In this document: positions 24,405 through 37,500 of the stretch, in pieces
Numbering within the stretch: the first letter of the stretch is position 1
Layout: every line of letters starts with the position of its first letter
NCBI GenBank assembly: GCA_910591455.2
Contig: OU342806.1
Location: forward strand, 10,299,926-10,363,925
DNA: 64,000 nucleotides
Reading direction: 5' to 3'
DNA from: Pholis gunnellus
Taxonomy: Eukaryota > Chordata > Actinopteri > Perciformes > Pholidae
The notes under the pieces: generated by a model
What the model was told of the DNA's origin: nothing
What the model saw: only the letters and a program-made list of their open reading frames with translations
Databases searched by the model: none
Position numbers and translations under genes: made by a program

Positions 24405-27400
24405 CTTCAGACGGTTTAGAAAGAGATTAGCTGGTTGGCTGGACAGATTCAGGCTCAACCTTATAGCCGTCTCGCCTTTTGTGCGATTTGAGGGGAGCAC
24501 TTCAGCACATTTTTGTCAGTACTGAATTGAATGTACTTGCCAAAATAATAAAAGTAATGTCGTATATAATTAGTACAACATATCCACGTTAAATTTTCCT
24601 GGGATGCTGAATTTCCAGGAGTTGAAATAACCTCCGCACTTCATGTGACAGCTCAGAAAACTATTACTGCGTCATGGTAGGAGATCTTCTTTTTTTTTTT
24701 TTTTCATTAGAAGTGCTCTTTACATTATAGTTTCACTTGCCGTGTTTAAGGAGTGACATACATTGACAAAATGGTGGAGAGGATGGCAGGTTGAATATGA
24801 GGCCAACAGATGATTGAAGGAGTTCAAGAGTCACGCTGCCATGTGGAGGAGTGTTCGGCAGCAGCTGCAATCAAGGCCTTTATGGCGGCCATTACTCCCA
24901 GCTGATGGGGACAGCGGAACCTTCGTCATTATGGCTGCCTGACAGGGATCAAGGCCAGTAAAAGCTCCACAACCTCTGAGCTACCCGTGACCCAGTTGCT
25001 CACCTTCCAGTGACATTAACACCAAGACAAGGAGGAAAGATGAAGGGGAAAAAAAAAACACAAACAAAGATGGATGTTTTCTACACACTCCTCTCTGAGT
25101 GTTACCTCATAAATGAGAAGCAAATGTAAGGCAACAGTATTTGTAATAGCTGGTCATAGAAACATCAATATCAGGACTTGTGCTATACTTCTGAGCTATG
25201 GGGCTTCTTTTGTCTGGAGATTGATACTTGGCAAAGCACCGGCGAGCTATGCTTCACAGGATTTTCTCGTCTCCTTATTTCAACATCTCCTGGAAAGGTA
25301 TGTGGAAAATCTTTTGATAAACAGAGCTGAGGGGGGGACGGGGACGGACGGACTCAAATTCAGAACAGGATAGTGTACAGTGAAGCATATGTCTGCAATT
25401 CAGCTTTGAGTCCGGATGAAGTCACAATGGAGTTTTGTTTACGGTATCATCAACATTGGAGCATGCCTTGGCAGTGCTTGTACAATTGCACAACGATCAC
25501 ATAATCTGTTTGCATGCCAAAGTGTTTTTTCTATATCTGGGCAGGGGGACATTTTCCAAATGACTCATTGTTTATTGTCTAAAATAATTATTCAAGAGCT
25601 AAGGAAGATTTCAGACAGCCTATATATGGTGTATCTTCTAAGATGCAACGGTTGAGTTGAGCATGTTTGCATGAGAGTTGCCCCAAATGCCAAAAATGTA
25701 AGAAACTCAGCAAAGACAGAACACATTTACTGTAAACCTGTATCTGCTTGAGCTGCTGCCTCAATCTAAAAAGTAAAAACAAAAAAAACTTCCATTGCTT
25801 CTCTATTCTATGAGAGACCAAGGAGCCATCCATCACTATTTTCCACAGTGCTTTACCACCCAAACTGCTCTCTCAACATAGAAATGATTACTGTGGGTCT
25901 GTGGATTTTGGCCTCTAAAAAACTGTACACGGTGAGGTATACTAAACATCTATTACTGCATTCAATCTCAGATGAATGTATATTAAATGTTGGAAGATTT
26001 ATGTGGGGCATTTTTCAGACTGATATATACAGTTTATTTATAATAATCTGTTTTAAAATGTATTGTGTTTAATGTAATGATCTTTGTATCATTTTATAGA
26101 TACGGAAATTATTATTATTATTTCTTTTTTTATGTCACATAAGGTCACATTTTTCCACTGACAATTAAAATACGCAATTTACACAACTATACAGTAATGC
26201 ACAGTTGGAAATGATGGGATTTATTAAAACCACTCCATGTGAAACAAAATGAATAAGATTTGATTTGTATGGCAAAAGAGCGCATATAAAACAAAACCAA
26301 CAACCCTCCCCTCAAAAAGAAATCCCTTAATTTTGTATTCATAACATCAAATCCGAGCAAACAGTCATAGGTTACGTCTCGGTCAACATGCTCTCCTTTC
26401 AGCGTTAACAGAATCAACAGTAAATTATACATGAGAAGCAAGCTTCTACCTAACCCATTAAAAAACACCCTAACCTGCAGGTCAGGCAGCACACAGCAAT
26501 AACAGAATCTACCGTCGCACCTTTCCTCTTCATGTCAACTGAGATAATAAGGGCCTCGGCTGGGGGCATGACATGAACACATTCTGATACTGCGGCGGAA
26601 CAAAAGTGGGGCCACTGAGCGTCCCTGTCAAGCGCCAAAGAATAGAAATACAGTCGTTGAATAGCCATGCAGCCAAATCCAGCACCACCGTGCCCTCAGA
26701 CAATAGGTGGGGTGCTAATCCCCCTTCATGGGGTCTGCATCCCCTGTCATGCCCAGTGGTGAACCATGCTGAGACGCTGCGTTGGCGACTGACACCTAGA
26801 CAATGGCGGCGTCCCGGGCCGCCGTTGGGCCTGTGTGCTCTGCACTGCTGTGCATGGAATCTGCATTGGGGGGGAATAAAAGAGATGAGCAATGTGTTAA
26901 ACAATAAGCTGCCTGGGTGCTGAGACCCCCCCCCACCCGTCAAGAGGCTCGGTGTGGCCACCCATCAAAAACCCTTGAGCCCAGCATTCGAGGCTCCAGC
27001 CCACGCCCACCTCCGCTGCCAGCCTCCCCGCTATCAGTCTCGTGTCTGGGTTGGGCCTGCTCTTCTGTCCTCTGCTCTGCTCTGCTGGACCTGACAGCTG
27101 TTACCGGTGGAAGGTTATTCACTCAGCGCATCTCTTGATACACACACAATGACCCCATAGCCCCCGCCTGTCTAGCCAACCAGCTCTTACGCTCCGCGAC
27201 CAACAGACAAGGTGGAGAAAACGAGCTGACGGTGTCACTCGTCCGCCACTTGCATTTCACGCTACATATGCGCCCGGAGACGGCTCTTTTTTCGCCCCCA
27301 AATAACTGAGCTGACTGAAATACAACGTTTGTGGGTTTTTTTTTTTTTTCCTTTTACAAGTCGAAGGCAAGATAAGGCAGAAAAATAGGTCAAACACCAC

Positions 27401-27632
27401 GCAGATGTGGTTCAACGGAAAATGGCTGCTGTTCGAGAGCGTGTTCATCCGAATGGAGGGCTGCAATAGCACCGAGCAGAGACGGGTGGCGCTCTTACTG
27501 TACTTACAATTCAGCTCATGAACACATGACACAATTTGGTTTGTGAAGACTAAAACAATATGCTAATTTTTCTTTATTCCTGAATTAAAAGAAATTATTC
27601 TATTAATGTTGGTTTTAAAAATCAATGCTCAG
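24405..27632. other. unique block with candidate regulatory segments
   Basis: 24790-25020 (atggcggccattactccc with atcaaggcc twice) and 26540-26760 (cagtcgttgaatagccatgc, gtggggtgctaatcccc) are compact, repeat-free and plausible enhancers. 26780-27070 is GC-richer, with a C-run at 26926-26934 and open frames on both strands without domains. 25113-26090 is AT-rich with short frames only. No gene is supported. Confidence 0.35.
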
Positions 27633-27648
27633 CACACACACACACACA
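27633..27648 (+). repeat. short (CA)8 array
   Basis: Pure CA, about 16 bp. Confidence 0.85.
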
Positions 27649-28790
27649 GATATCTAAAGTATTTATATTAGAACAATTGTGGCGATGCATTAAACATAAC
27701 AAAGAGAAATGGTATTTTCAAACATATTTCTATAATTCCCAGGTTTTGCAGCTTAGTATTAGTTAGTTTCTTCATTAGCATTCATCTTCTTCAAATTTTT
27801 TTATTTTATATTATTTGGCATTCATGCCATCGTTTGTATCTGACCATGCCTCGTTGTAAAGGGATGTTTGCTTATATCCTTTAACTTAGATCTGTTAAGA
27901 AAAAAAACATTCCTTTGCTTATTCACTGTGACAAGACTAACCAGCCTGTAGCCATTACAAAAGATAAAAACATGCAAGGTCAGTTTTCTGTTTCCCTTTT
28001 TCTGATATTTATATTTGGTTTTATCAGTCACGCTGCAGGATTAATGCTACTAATTCATGCATTCTGTTATTTTCTATTTGTATTCCTAGCCTTGGATGGG
28101 CTACCATAGCCTTCATTATCTTTAATGCATTTTATCCCAGCTCACTGGAATTGTTTCACGTGCAGTGCACTCGCAATGATCCATCCTTTTTGAAGTCTTT
28201 TAGTGCCTGCTATTGAGATTCTTGTTATTTACAGATAAGAAAGGAGATGTGCTTATGGTATAGCACAGTAGTTGATCTTTCTGTGCTGTGCTGATGTGGT
28301 GTACAGTTTGCTAATTGGAAAATAATGAGGGTAATAATGGCTAACCACTCATTAAAATTAATCCGTTGAGACTGTTTATTTCAGTTTAGTATTGAGCGTG
28401 AATGAAATGACATGGAGAAAGAAGATATTAGAATATCATCTAATTATATTGACACACTTAAAGGCTGCTGTTGGTGTACATCCTGAATATCTATATACTT
28501 AATGAGCATGTAATAACACATTGGTATAAAACTGTTTACAATGCAAACTACATATAAACTATAAAAAAAAGCTGTTTACTGTTTCACACACAAAGTTAAT
28601 GTTATATATATGTAAATACATATTGCGTACAGGATGTAATGGGAGTAATGCATCTTCTACATTTGCACTTTTCTCTCACTGAGAGAAACCATTGCATACA
28701 TATGTTCACACATGCATACAGTATAAACGTGTATGAACACTTTTTATACTAAACCGCAAATACCAATGTGTTTAGATAGAACAGTGACTT
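27649..28790. other. AT-rich unique block
   Basis: AT-rich sequence with no repeat I recognise and only short open frames. 28140-28440 is somewhat more complex (caatgatccatcctttttg, attaaaattaatccg) but nothing specific can be said. Confidence 0.45.
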
Positions 28791-28794
28791 ATCA

Positions 28795-29630
28795 ATATTA
28801 CGGGGGGGGGGGGGATTCCTAACGTAACTCACAATACTATCACAATACGATGGCCATGATACATCTGTATTACTCGATATATTGCTAGAAAATCATCTTT
28901 AAATCACAATATCCGTGTAACCGAAGAAGGAAAATTACCACTAAAAAGGGCAAAAGCAGGAATTACGTTTTCATTCCATTCATTGCATTATGGGGTCAGT
29001 TTCACAGAATGTACAATACAACTTGTCCATGTCCACGTGTGCCGTCATTCTAACGGAAAAAAAGCCATAAACTGGCTAAAGGTCGAACTGCCAGAAAGCA
29101 GAACAGTTCTGGAGTTAAAATGTTTAAAGAAAGGATACAACTTTGCCTCACTCAGCCTGTGTTAGCGGTACATCGAGAGCAATTCCCGCGAGCTCTCCCC
29201 TTATCGCCCGCTTAAAGCCGAATGATTGGCATTAATAAATACACGACAGGCTAGATTATTATACGTGCTAGAAGTAATGTCGAAAAAAGGGTTTGAGAGC
29301 AAGTGACTCTCACTATCTGTTCAAAGAGCAGAAAGACAATGATACAACAAACGGCCGTATTTGCCGGGGTGAAAGTCGGAGGACCGTCACCGTGAAAATA
29401 CAAACAATAAGAAAATGTCGTTCATGGGACCTAGAGTCGGACTCACCTCGACCCACAAGGTTCTAGGCTTGGAGCAGCCACTCGACCACCGCGCTGAAGC
29501 GTAGCAAGCTAGTTTCTCTTCAGCCGTTCCAACACCGTTTGGAGCTCCTGCGTAATTTAACGAAAATATTGATATTTGGCGCCAGTGTATCAATATATTC
29601 CTGTATCGATATTTTGTCTCAGCCCGAAAA
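28795..29630. mobile_element. probable degenerate hAT-type element
   Basis: The left side has a G13 run (28802-28814), then caatactatcacaatacg and ctcgatatattgctag. The right side has aaaatattgatatttggc, gtgtatcaatatattcc and gtatcgatattttgtctcag ending in ccc. Paired GATAT-rich ends of this kind, one finishing in cagccc, are typical of fish hAT-type elements. The interior is CpG-richer than its surroundings. No clean inverted ends or target duplication could be shown, so the borders are approximate. Confidence 0.4.
29436..29494 (-). mobile_element. tRNA-derived SINE head remnant
   Basis: On the minus strand gcgcggtggtcgagtggctg carries a good RNA polymerase III A box (tggtcgagtgg, plus coordinates 29478-29488). 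A B-box-like ggtcgaggtgagtcc follows (29439-29453). Spacing resembles the 5' head of fish tRNA-type SINEs. The B box appears to hold a small insertion, and no 3' tail is recognisable. It may instead belong to the surrounding transposon. Confidence 0.35.
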
Positions 29631-30660
29631 GGAATATTCGCAACCATCATCGCCCAGCGATCGTCACTACCATCATCATCCATTTTTAACCATCAGCAGT
29701 GTTGCCATCCAAACTTATTTTTCTTCGAGGATATATCATTGCCACGTTCAGTTTCCTCAGCTCAGCCAGCTGAGCAGGCAAACACACACACACACACTCA
29801 GTAAATAGCCAGGATATAATGCATGTACATACACTTGCATGCAGCCACAAAACAGACACAGCCTTCTCTCTCTCAAATGGCAGGGCCAGTCGCAGATTGC
29901 TCTCTCTGCATCCATCCCTGGCGACAAAGCTGTACTGTCAGTTTACCTTGCCCCAGGACATCGATGGGACAGCCTATCAGCCTTCTCCCCACTGCCAAAG
30001 ACATGTAGTCCTGTTTATCACCTAATTGACTCTCAGAGGAAGGCTAAGATTGACAGTGTCGCTCCCACATCACTTAAGTCCTTTTTTAGCCAAGCAACCC
30101 CTGCATGCCATCACCTGTTAATAATACATTGGGGCAGACTTACTTTACCGATAAGCACTGCCTCACCTCGCAAATCCAGCCCAGAAGGAAATCGTTGGAG
30201 GCCAATCACGTCTTCTAATGACTTTCTTGGTCACTGTTTACCAGTTCTATCTCACATCTACGATCAGAAGACTCAGAAGCGATTGAGTTTCGGAGAGGCT
30301 AGAGGGGAGCAACATGTCCTGACAAACCAACTTGTTTCGTATTCCCTCCAGCCGTGATCAAATGAAGCAGCGCTAATTTTGTCTGGCGTAGAAAGACAAT
30401 TACGGAGGGCCGCTGCTGCCAACAGTTGACAGAAGTGTTGAGATAACATATATTGTACGGCGTATTTATTATGCGTTGACGGCTGGGAAGACAGACTGGA
30501 GTTGTTATAACAACTCGAAACAGAAGCGACAGGATTGATTGAGACTAATTGACAGCATGAGAAAGTGGTGGTGGAGAAAAAAAAGAAGAAAAAACAGGGT
30601 GATTCGTTTAATTTCTCCTCCCCTGCCACTTACTTGTCATCACCTGACAGGAAGCAACTT
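29631..30660. other. unique block with chance 172-codon frame
   Basis: Includes a short CA stretch (29780-29797). The 172-codon plus-strand frame at 29839-30357 overlaps two other open frames of the same strand and shows no domain, no exon borders and no signal or membrane segment. I regard it as chance. The same repeat-free stretch could be a conserved non-coding element. Confidence 0.35.
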
Positions 30661-30958
30661 CTCTTTTGGCGATACACGCTGTGCATTTGACACCTCTCCG
30701 AACACGCAAGCCTGCCTCTCGTGATGGCAGAGGATGGGGTAAAAGGGCATCGGGTGGTAGTGCGAGCCAAGATGGCCCTTGTCCTCATCTGTCGGAGATT
30801 ATTTCGTGGGTCGCGACTGCCGCGCTGGCGGTTTGTCACGCGCCAATTGCTGTGATGTCACCGAGGCCACCCTGGCAGATCTTTGGCCAGCTGGGTGCCG
30901 TCACCGAGCCTCATCGCGTCTCAACTAAGCGGTCTGTGACTTTTTAAAACCCTGCGGG
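30661..30958. promoter_or_regulatory. CpG-dense segment, possible CpG island
   Basis: Roughly two dozen CpG dinucleotides fall in about 300 bp (for example gtgggtcgcgactgccgcgc and gtttgtcacgcgcc), far above the surroundings. It also contains a YY1-like caagatggc and ttaaaaccctgcggg at its end. Such a cluster could be an unmethylated regulatory element or a promoter. Open frames on both strands (93 plus, 69 minus) have no domain. Confidence 0.3.
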
Positions 30959-32147
30959 AGGAAAGATATTTATAGAGATGCATAGTTACATGATCAGCGG
31001 AGGATATTGGAAAGTGGTCGCATTAGAGGGTCTGCTCTGAAACAGGTAAACAAAGTACTCCGGGCGGTCAGGATGAGACAAAAAAAAGAGGGCGAGTTGT
31101 GGCATCTAATCAAGGTTTTAATGAATAAGTAAGCGCCACACATGCACAAGAGTGAATCACCTCCCTTTCATCACTTGTTTGATATCATTGTACTCTTTGT
31201 CTTTGCTACCAAGGGTCTTGGGTTGTAGTCCAAGTTTGCGAAAAGCCCGCTTCTGTCTTGAGTTGTAATTCATTCAGTATCACTTGAGGCAAATCAAAGC
31301 TTCCTTCTCTTCCCTATGATACTTGTGTTTTGTCAGTGCCTGACAAAAAAAATTGTGTTTTTCATCCTGAAATTAATGTCGGGGCTGAGAGTCTTTGTAG
31401 GTGCTGCTCTCACATGTCTGGAGCCTGGTGAACATATAACTCAGATCTTCAGCATGCATCCTCATAATAGGAGCAATCTGCTGCAAAAAGACAACTATCA
31501 AGACCTGGAGACATGACTGTCGGGGTGCCAAAAGGCTTTATTAATTCTCTTAGCCAGCGTAGTTGAGCTGTGCTTTACTTCAAACATGCACAGAAACCGG
31601 GGACTCACCTGGGGAGAAGAAAGGTTGTCTGCAGCTGAGAGAATCTGATTTCCACCCTCTTGCATCCATCTCCTTAAGCCATCACTTATTGAGGAAATCC
31701 TCCTCACTGCCCAAAGTACTTCAACTCATTATGCACTAATGATCTGTCTGCTTTTTCAAAGTGTCCACTTTGATTACACAAGTACAGACACAAACTTCTT
31801 GCACAGAACAGAGTTGAGGTACTTAAGAGAGAGTTTTTACTTGTGGCAAAGCACTAGTTTCTCAGTGGGCAGGAGAGCAGGAATATAGCCAAAGAACACT
31901 TCAACAAGATCTTCAAAAGAGCCACAAGATTTCCTCTTTTCCTGTGATGGAAGTAAAGTAAAATATGAAAAGGTAACCTGCTGAGTCATTCACTGCAACA
32001 AGCCTACACACAGACAGACAGACAAACACTCACAGCTGAAAATACAAGCCTGGCCTTGTGTAATTTCTTCCCTTAACGTCTGATGTTGTTCATTTTACTC
32101 CAGTAAGTTGTAACAATGGCACACTGAAAGTTTCCTTGTGACAGTTG

Positions 32148-32150
<3 letters not shown>
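30959..32150. other. unique block with a splice-site-like junction
   Basis: Ordinary unique DNA. The notable site is on the minus strand at 31603-31627, where cttctccccag is joined directly to gtgagtcc; see the findings. A 69-codon minus-strand open frame (31498-31707) spans the junction and has no domain. Confidence 0.4.

Positions 32151-32179
<29 letters not shown>
32151..32179 (+). repeat. (GT)n microsatellite
   Basis: Pure GT array of about 29 bp. Confidence 0.96.
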
Positions 32180-34515
32180 GAGGTGTGAGTGTCCGTTGGA
32201 AGGGTAAGGGGTAATCTCATTCTCCTTTTCAATCTGGTAATTAACTTGACAGCATGACAAATGGACACGATCAGCCGTCTGCCTCCATAAGACACAAATA
32301 TGCCGTATTACACGGCCCTATGTGGGATTCCACTCGGCCCAAAAAAAATACATTAGAGCATAGCCGCTCAAATGGAATCAGGTTGAGTAGAGTTTTGTCC
32401 GAGTATCTAGAGTTGCATGTGTGTTGGAAAGAGCCATAGAGAACACGAGACGGTACAAATGAACTCGAGTCATGTGTGCAAACCAACACATACTCTCACC
32501 AATGCGTCAAACGCCGGAGGTTCGTCAGTGCTGCTGAGCTTCAAACTATGACGCTCCACCCCTTTAGCGTCACATTTTTTCGAAATAAACATCCGTTTTC
32601 ACAGGTGGGTTTAGGCAAAAAAAAAAAAAAAGAGCTTGGTTGATGTTAACTTGACTGTAACAGGGACTCACATGACATGAACAGCGGCCAGCTGACCAAA
32701 TGCCCTGTCCCCCCCCCCCCCCGTGTGGGCTACCTCGTTCTTTATTACGTCAGTTGCTCTGCCCATAATGCCGCCGGCGGGGTGTGTCGCATTCACACGC
32801 TAAAGTATAGTCTGCGTCAGCTGCTGGACACTCAGGACGATGATCCTGTTTATTTGAGAGCAGTCCTCTCTTTTACTTCTACACTTTGGCTCTCCCATAG
32901 TCTGCCACACTGTTAGGCCTAATGGCACAGAGGAGTCGACTTGTCTAAGTAGAGCACACTGTATATCACTGCTCTGTCTCTCCCTCTACTCTACTCTCCC
33001 TCCATCCCTACCACCATTAATCTATCCCTCTATCTTGAATACCTGATTTGGCTGAGAGCTTTGCACTTCACTACGCTGCTGCCTGCTCCCGAGTCTTAGT
33101 GCATGGTGGTTCGCAGTGCACCAACTTAAAAACACATACGCATTATTGGAGACTTATCCAATTACAGACGCACAGCATACACAAGAAGAAGCTCTAAAAG
33201 CATGGGCTGACCTGTGGTGGCTTTCTGTCTATAAGCCAATATGGTGTGTCTCATTTATATCCCATTTCGGGGGCCCTGTAACAAACAGTAGGTCCCTATA
33301 GTTGCCGTGTCACCTGTTTGGGGTGTCACGATAAATTAGACGTGAAAACTCTCGGCGGCTAATTTAATTTGGTTATGTGCAGCTCTACATGAAATAAAAC
33401 TGCACCATAGCATCCAGAGACAGCGTCTCCTGATAATGGGATGCATCAGATATCATCTTCAAAGGATCTTTTTTTGAGAGCATTAGAACAAAATAAATAC
33501 ATAAAATAATCCCTTCCTGGCAATGCAACCAGGCGTGCTCCGGTTACTGATATTTACACAGTACAAAATAATAACAATGCTAATGTCAATAGAAACACAA
33601 TAATGTCCCAATCTGATTACGAAGCCCGTGTGTGTATGGCGAGTAGTAAATTAAATTTGAAATTTGAGAACTTGCCGCTGTCTGTATGTAATGTATTATG
33701 GTGGGGGCTGGGTGGCGGAGGTGGTGGGGGTAGAATTTAATAAACCCGCCAAAAATTTTTAAAATGCATATTTGCCTGAGATAAGGTGGAGACTGTCTTT
33801 TTTTCTAAAGTAATTATGAGATTTTATTCATTTCTGTCATTAGTCAAACTGACAGCTGGTCCCTGCAGGCTGGACTTGTCCCATTCTCCTCTCCTTCTCA
33901 CCTATCTGGGAAGGGACCTCATAATGAATGTTTACAACACACAGGTAACAGAGTAAATATTGGACTCATCAATTATGGAGGGTGAGGGAACTGGCAATCA
34001 AATCCCATGATTATTGTTACCGTCAGGGGCAACATGAGCCCTGACAGTGGCTGGTGGTCACACAAGTACGGACACAGAGACCTAATAAACACATGCACAG
34101 AGACAGATAATAAGACACAAAAACACACATTGGCCCCTCTCACTTTGTCATTATGTGGAGCTGTCTCACCCACACCCGATAGGGCAGAAAGGGAGCTTGT
34201 AAACATTGTGTTGGGGGAAAACGGAGCGAACAGGGGAAAACAAAGGAAATGGAAAGAAAATACATTTAAATTATTCTGTTATCATCAAGGGCAGTTGCTC
34301 TCAAAAGGTGAAAATTGATATGGTTTACATCTCCAAAAAAGAGGCATCAAATATGCATCACCTTCACTGTTCCTGGGTGAGCAATTATTACTTTAAAAAT
34401 AAATGACAAACAAGGGGCTTTGGTTCCTTTGTCAGTGTTGTGATCCTTTTGCTGTAAAACTTAATCAACGAGCTGGAAAAAATAGCTCGTGTTCGCTATT
34501 GTTACTGACCCAAAG

Positions 34516-34517
<2 letters not shown>
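32180..34517. other. unique block
   Basis: Homopolymers: A15 at 32617-32631 and C14 at 32709-32722. A G-rich patch (gtgggggctgggtggcgg) lies near 33701-33730. A gggtgtcacgataaattag word near 33318 resembles a hAT terminus but stands alone. 33840-34060 is a candidate regulatory stretch (cattagtcaaactgacagc, tcatcaattatggagg) with a 7-bp-arm hairpin gtcaggg / ccctgac at 34022-34045. No gene is supported. Confidence 0.35.

Positions 34518-34557
<40 letters not shown>
34518..34557 (+). repeat. (GT)n microsatellite
   Basis: Pure GT array of about 40 bp. Confidence 0.97.
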
Positions 34558-34562
<5 letters not shown>

Positions 34563-37500
34563 TTTGCTTCATAATAGTCTAGAGACTTCATTTGTGTGGC
34601 GCTCAAAAGAACTGCATGTCTAGGCACGGCGACTTGGACTCCCTCTCTCTAACTTTGTGCTGATGTCTGCGCCTATCGTGTTTTGACAGCACCTCTCTCC
34701 CGCTATTCCACATTTTGGACAGCAGGACCCACGGCTCAGAGACGGTAAACTGACACCACATCCCAATTTCCCCAAAAACTCCCTCATTACAGCAAAGGAT
34801 TGCTGATGGGGCTTTGAAACCAGCCGTTGGTTGAGAAAAAGGTGGGGATAGTTGCACAGGCGCTCCCCTGTCCCCGTGGCTTTTTTTGCTTGGTCAATTA
34901 AAATGTTTCCAGCTTGAGCAAGACCTGCAGGTGCTGACAGACACTGATAGCAACGCCATTTGTACTTTTTCTTTTTTGTTGGTTTTTTTTTGCTCCCAAA
35001 ACACAATGAACATGTCTTGCAGATTTCATTTTGCAGGCTAAGTGTCCCCTAGCATCTGTTTCGGCCTCTAAAGGAAGCTGAAGGGAGTTGGGAGCGGAGC
35101 AGGTGTCGGCAGTATGTAAACCTTATCACTATGTTCCTCCGTTGTTTGAGCCTTGATCAGACGGCTGCTACTCTACTCGACACACAGCTGATTACAGGAG
35201 GGGGGTCATTAACATGTAATTACACACAACCAAGTATTCACACGCATACACAGAAAGCTACAGCACTGGCATCATTGCAGCATACACTCAAACCTCCCCT
35301 CCCAGAGGGACCAATCTATGGTTTTACGTTGAACACCTGTTACCTGCTGTGCATGCATTGCATAGTCTTGAGCGGTACACGCACACCAGGAAGAGGAGTG
35401 AAATTACACCATCGCTTCAGGTTAATGTAACCTAAAAAAAAAGAAAAAAAAAAGCCATGGACCACAAGATTGTCATCCAAGTTTTTGAAAAAAAAGTTGG
35501 TCTGTTATGGACAAATTTGCGAATTAACTGGAGGCACACTGTGGATGGCCATAATGACTCCATATTAGAATAGTGGTACAGCTGTGCCTCAGCCATTGAG
35601 TTTGCTAAGCTGCCAAGGGCTGGGAACACACACACTCTCGCACACACACGCATGCAAAGCAAGCTAATAAATTGCCCTGACACACCCTTTGGCAGCAGCA
35701 CAACCCACCATAACCACATCCCCCTCGCCCTCAACCAGCCTGACTCCTAATTTAGCTGGGTTTAAAAGTGAGACACAAGACTCCCCCCACGCAGACTCCA
35801 TTTCCAAATCAGGAAGCAAGGAGCTGGGAAAAGGACGATTCTCGTACAGTAGGTCGGAGGATCTGGAAGTTGGATTAAACTCTTTGCACTCTTGGAAAGC
35901 TCATTTGGCCTGAACTTAGTGGGAGAGGCTCAGAAAGCGGCTGCAGGATGTCACATTAAAAAGAAGTGCACAGAGACCAGACTGTATGGGATAAAAGCAA
36001 TGCAGGAGAGAGCACATATATCTGCCTTATACCTCGGTTAACCTGCCATAATGTCAGCCACATTGACATTGATACATTTTGGCTTTCTTCAGTTTGACAA
36101 CTCTGCAAAATCAAGAAAATTAATAGCACTGCACCGCTTATAAACATTAAGAGAAATTGGCAGTCTTTCAAGACTTTCACATGCAAGAAGCCAGATGGCC
36201 GATGTTTATCAAATTCGAAGCAGCAGCGGTGTAAAGCAGTTGCCCTTCCATTATTGCCAGCACCGCGGCGCCCTTGTGCCAGGCACTCCATGGCCAGCAG
36301 ATAATGTCGTAGTTGTGCAGGGCAGCGTCGGGTTAATTCATGCGTGTCATGCGCACAATGACCCACATAGAAGCGCCTGCACCTCCGCTGTCCACATGCA
36401 AGTCCGCAATTGTTAGCATCTGCACTGAAGTATGTTTAAAGATTTACCGGCATTCATGGTGTTGCACTTAGTTGTACATACAAAAAGTGACGAATGTAGC
36501 TGTGCGAGGAACGAAAATAGAGAGCCTGAGAGAGAAGTCTATTTGTTTTCGGGAAGATAAGTACAACACACGCCACACACCCACCCAACGACTGAAAGCT
36601 TTTTTTGTTTTTTTGAATTGGACAATGCTACAAGCACTGTTTTAAGCATCCCCAGGACTGTGTCAGTGTGGAGTAGAGTGTTGCTGAGAATAAATGTGAA
36701 AAAAAAAGGTGTGACTCAGGAAAGCCACCTTTCCACAAGCATTACAAGCAGGAGGTCTGCCACTTTGCTGTTACCAGTGTGTTACTCTTACACTTGTCAG
36801 TCCAGCAGACTGACTGATGAGCGAAGCCTCGCATAGCTAGCTCCCGCTGGTCGGGGTACACAGATTGTAATCCCCTCCTATGTCTTTAGACCTGATTCAG
36901 TGCCAAATTAACTCACATTTGCTTGTATATCATGTGCGCATTTGAACACACAGGAATGTTCGGACTATATTTGCGGCTACATTTCTGCATCCACCATGGG
37001 GAGGGTACATAAAATGAGAATGCACAATGTGAAGCTGCAAGGTATTACTCGTTATTAATTCAACGTTTTTAAGTTCTCTCGAGTTATTCAGTGGGTAAAG
37101 TCAAGGCGTGTGTGTGAGAATAAGAAGTGGAACTTTTGAGACCCAAAAGTCACATCATCACCAGTCTACAGTACTGCACAAACAGCGTTTACATCTGTTG
37201 TCGCTGGCTCTACATCTGTGATGTCACATTGCATTGTTAAGAGTGGAGCAGCGCGGCGAGAGGTAATAACCCCTGGGGGTGTAAAACTGAAGTGAAACTA
37301 GTGAGGCGTGAGGCTGGCCTGAACGAAGTCTGCTTGAATTGAGATCCATATCTGATTTTTTTCTCAGGCTCTGTTTCTTCTCACCAGTGTACACTCACAC
37401 ATACACTCGCTGCACTTCTCTGTTTAGTATGGCAAGGTAGGGTGACGATGCTCAGGGGGACATTTTAACTAAATTGTAAATGGCCCGGCTCAAGCTGTTC

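Noticed and set aside
26530..27138. GC-richer patch with several overlapping frames, considered as an exon
   Set aside because: Frames on both strands interrupt each other, no splice-site pairs, Pro/Ser-rich low-complexity translations.
29839..30357. 172-codon plus-strand open frame
   Set aside because: Overlaps two other plus-strand frames, lacks any domain, signal or membrane segment, and has no splice or promoter support.
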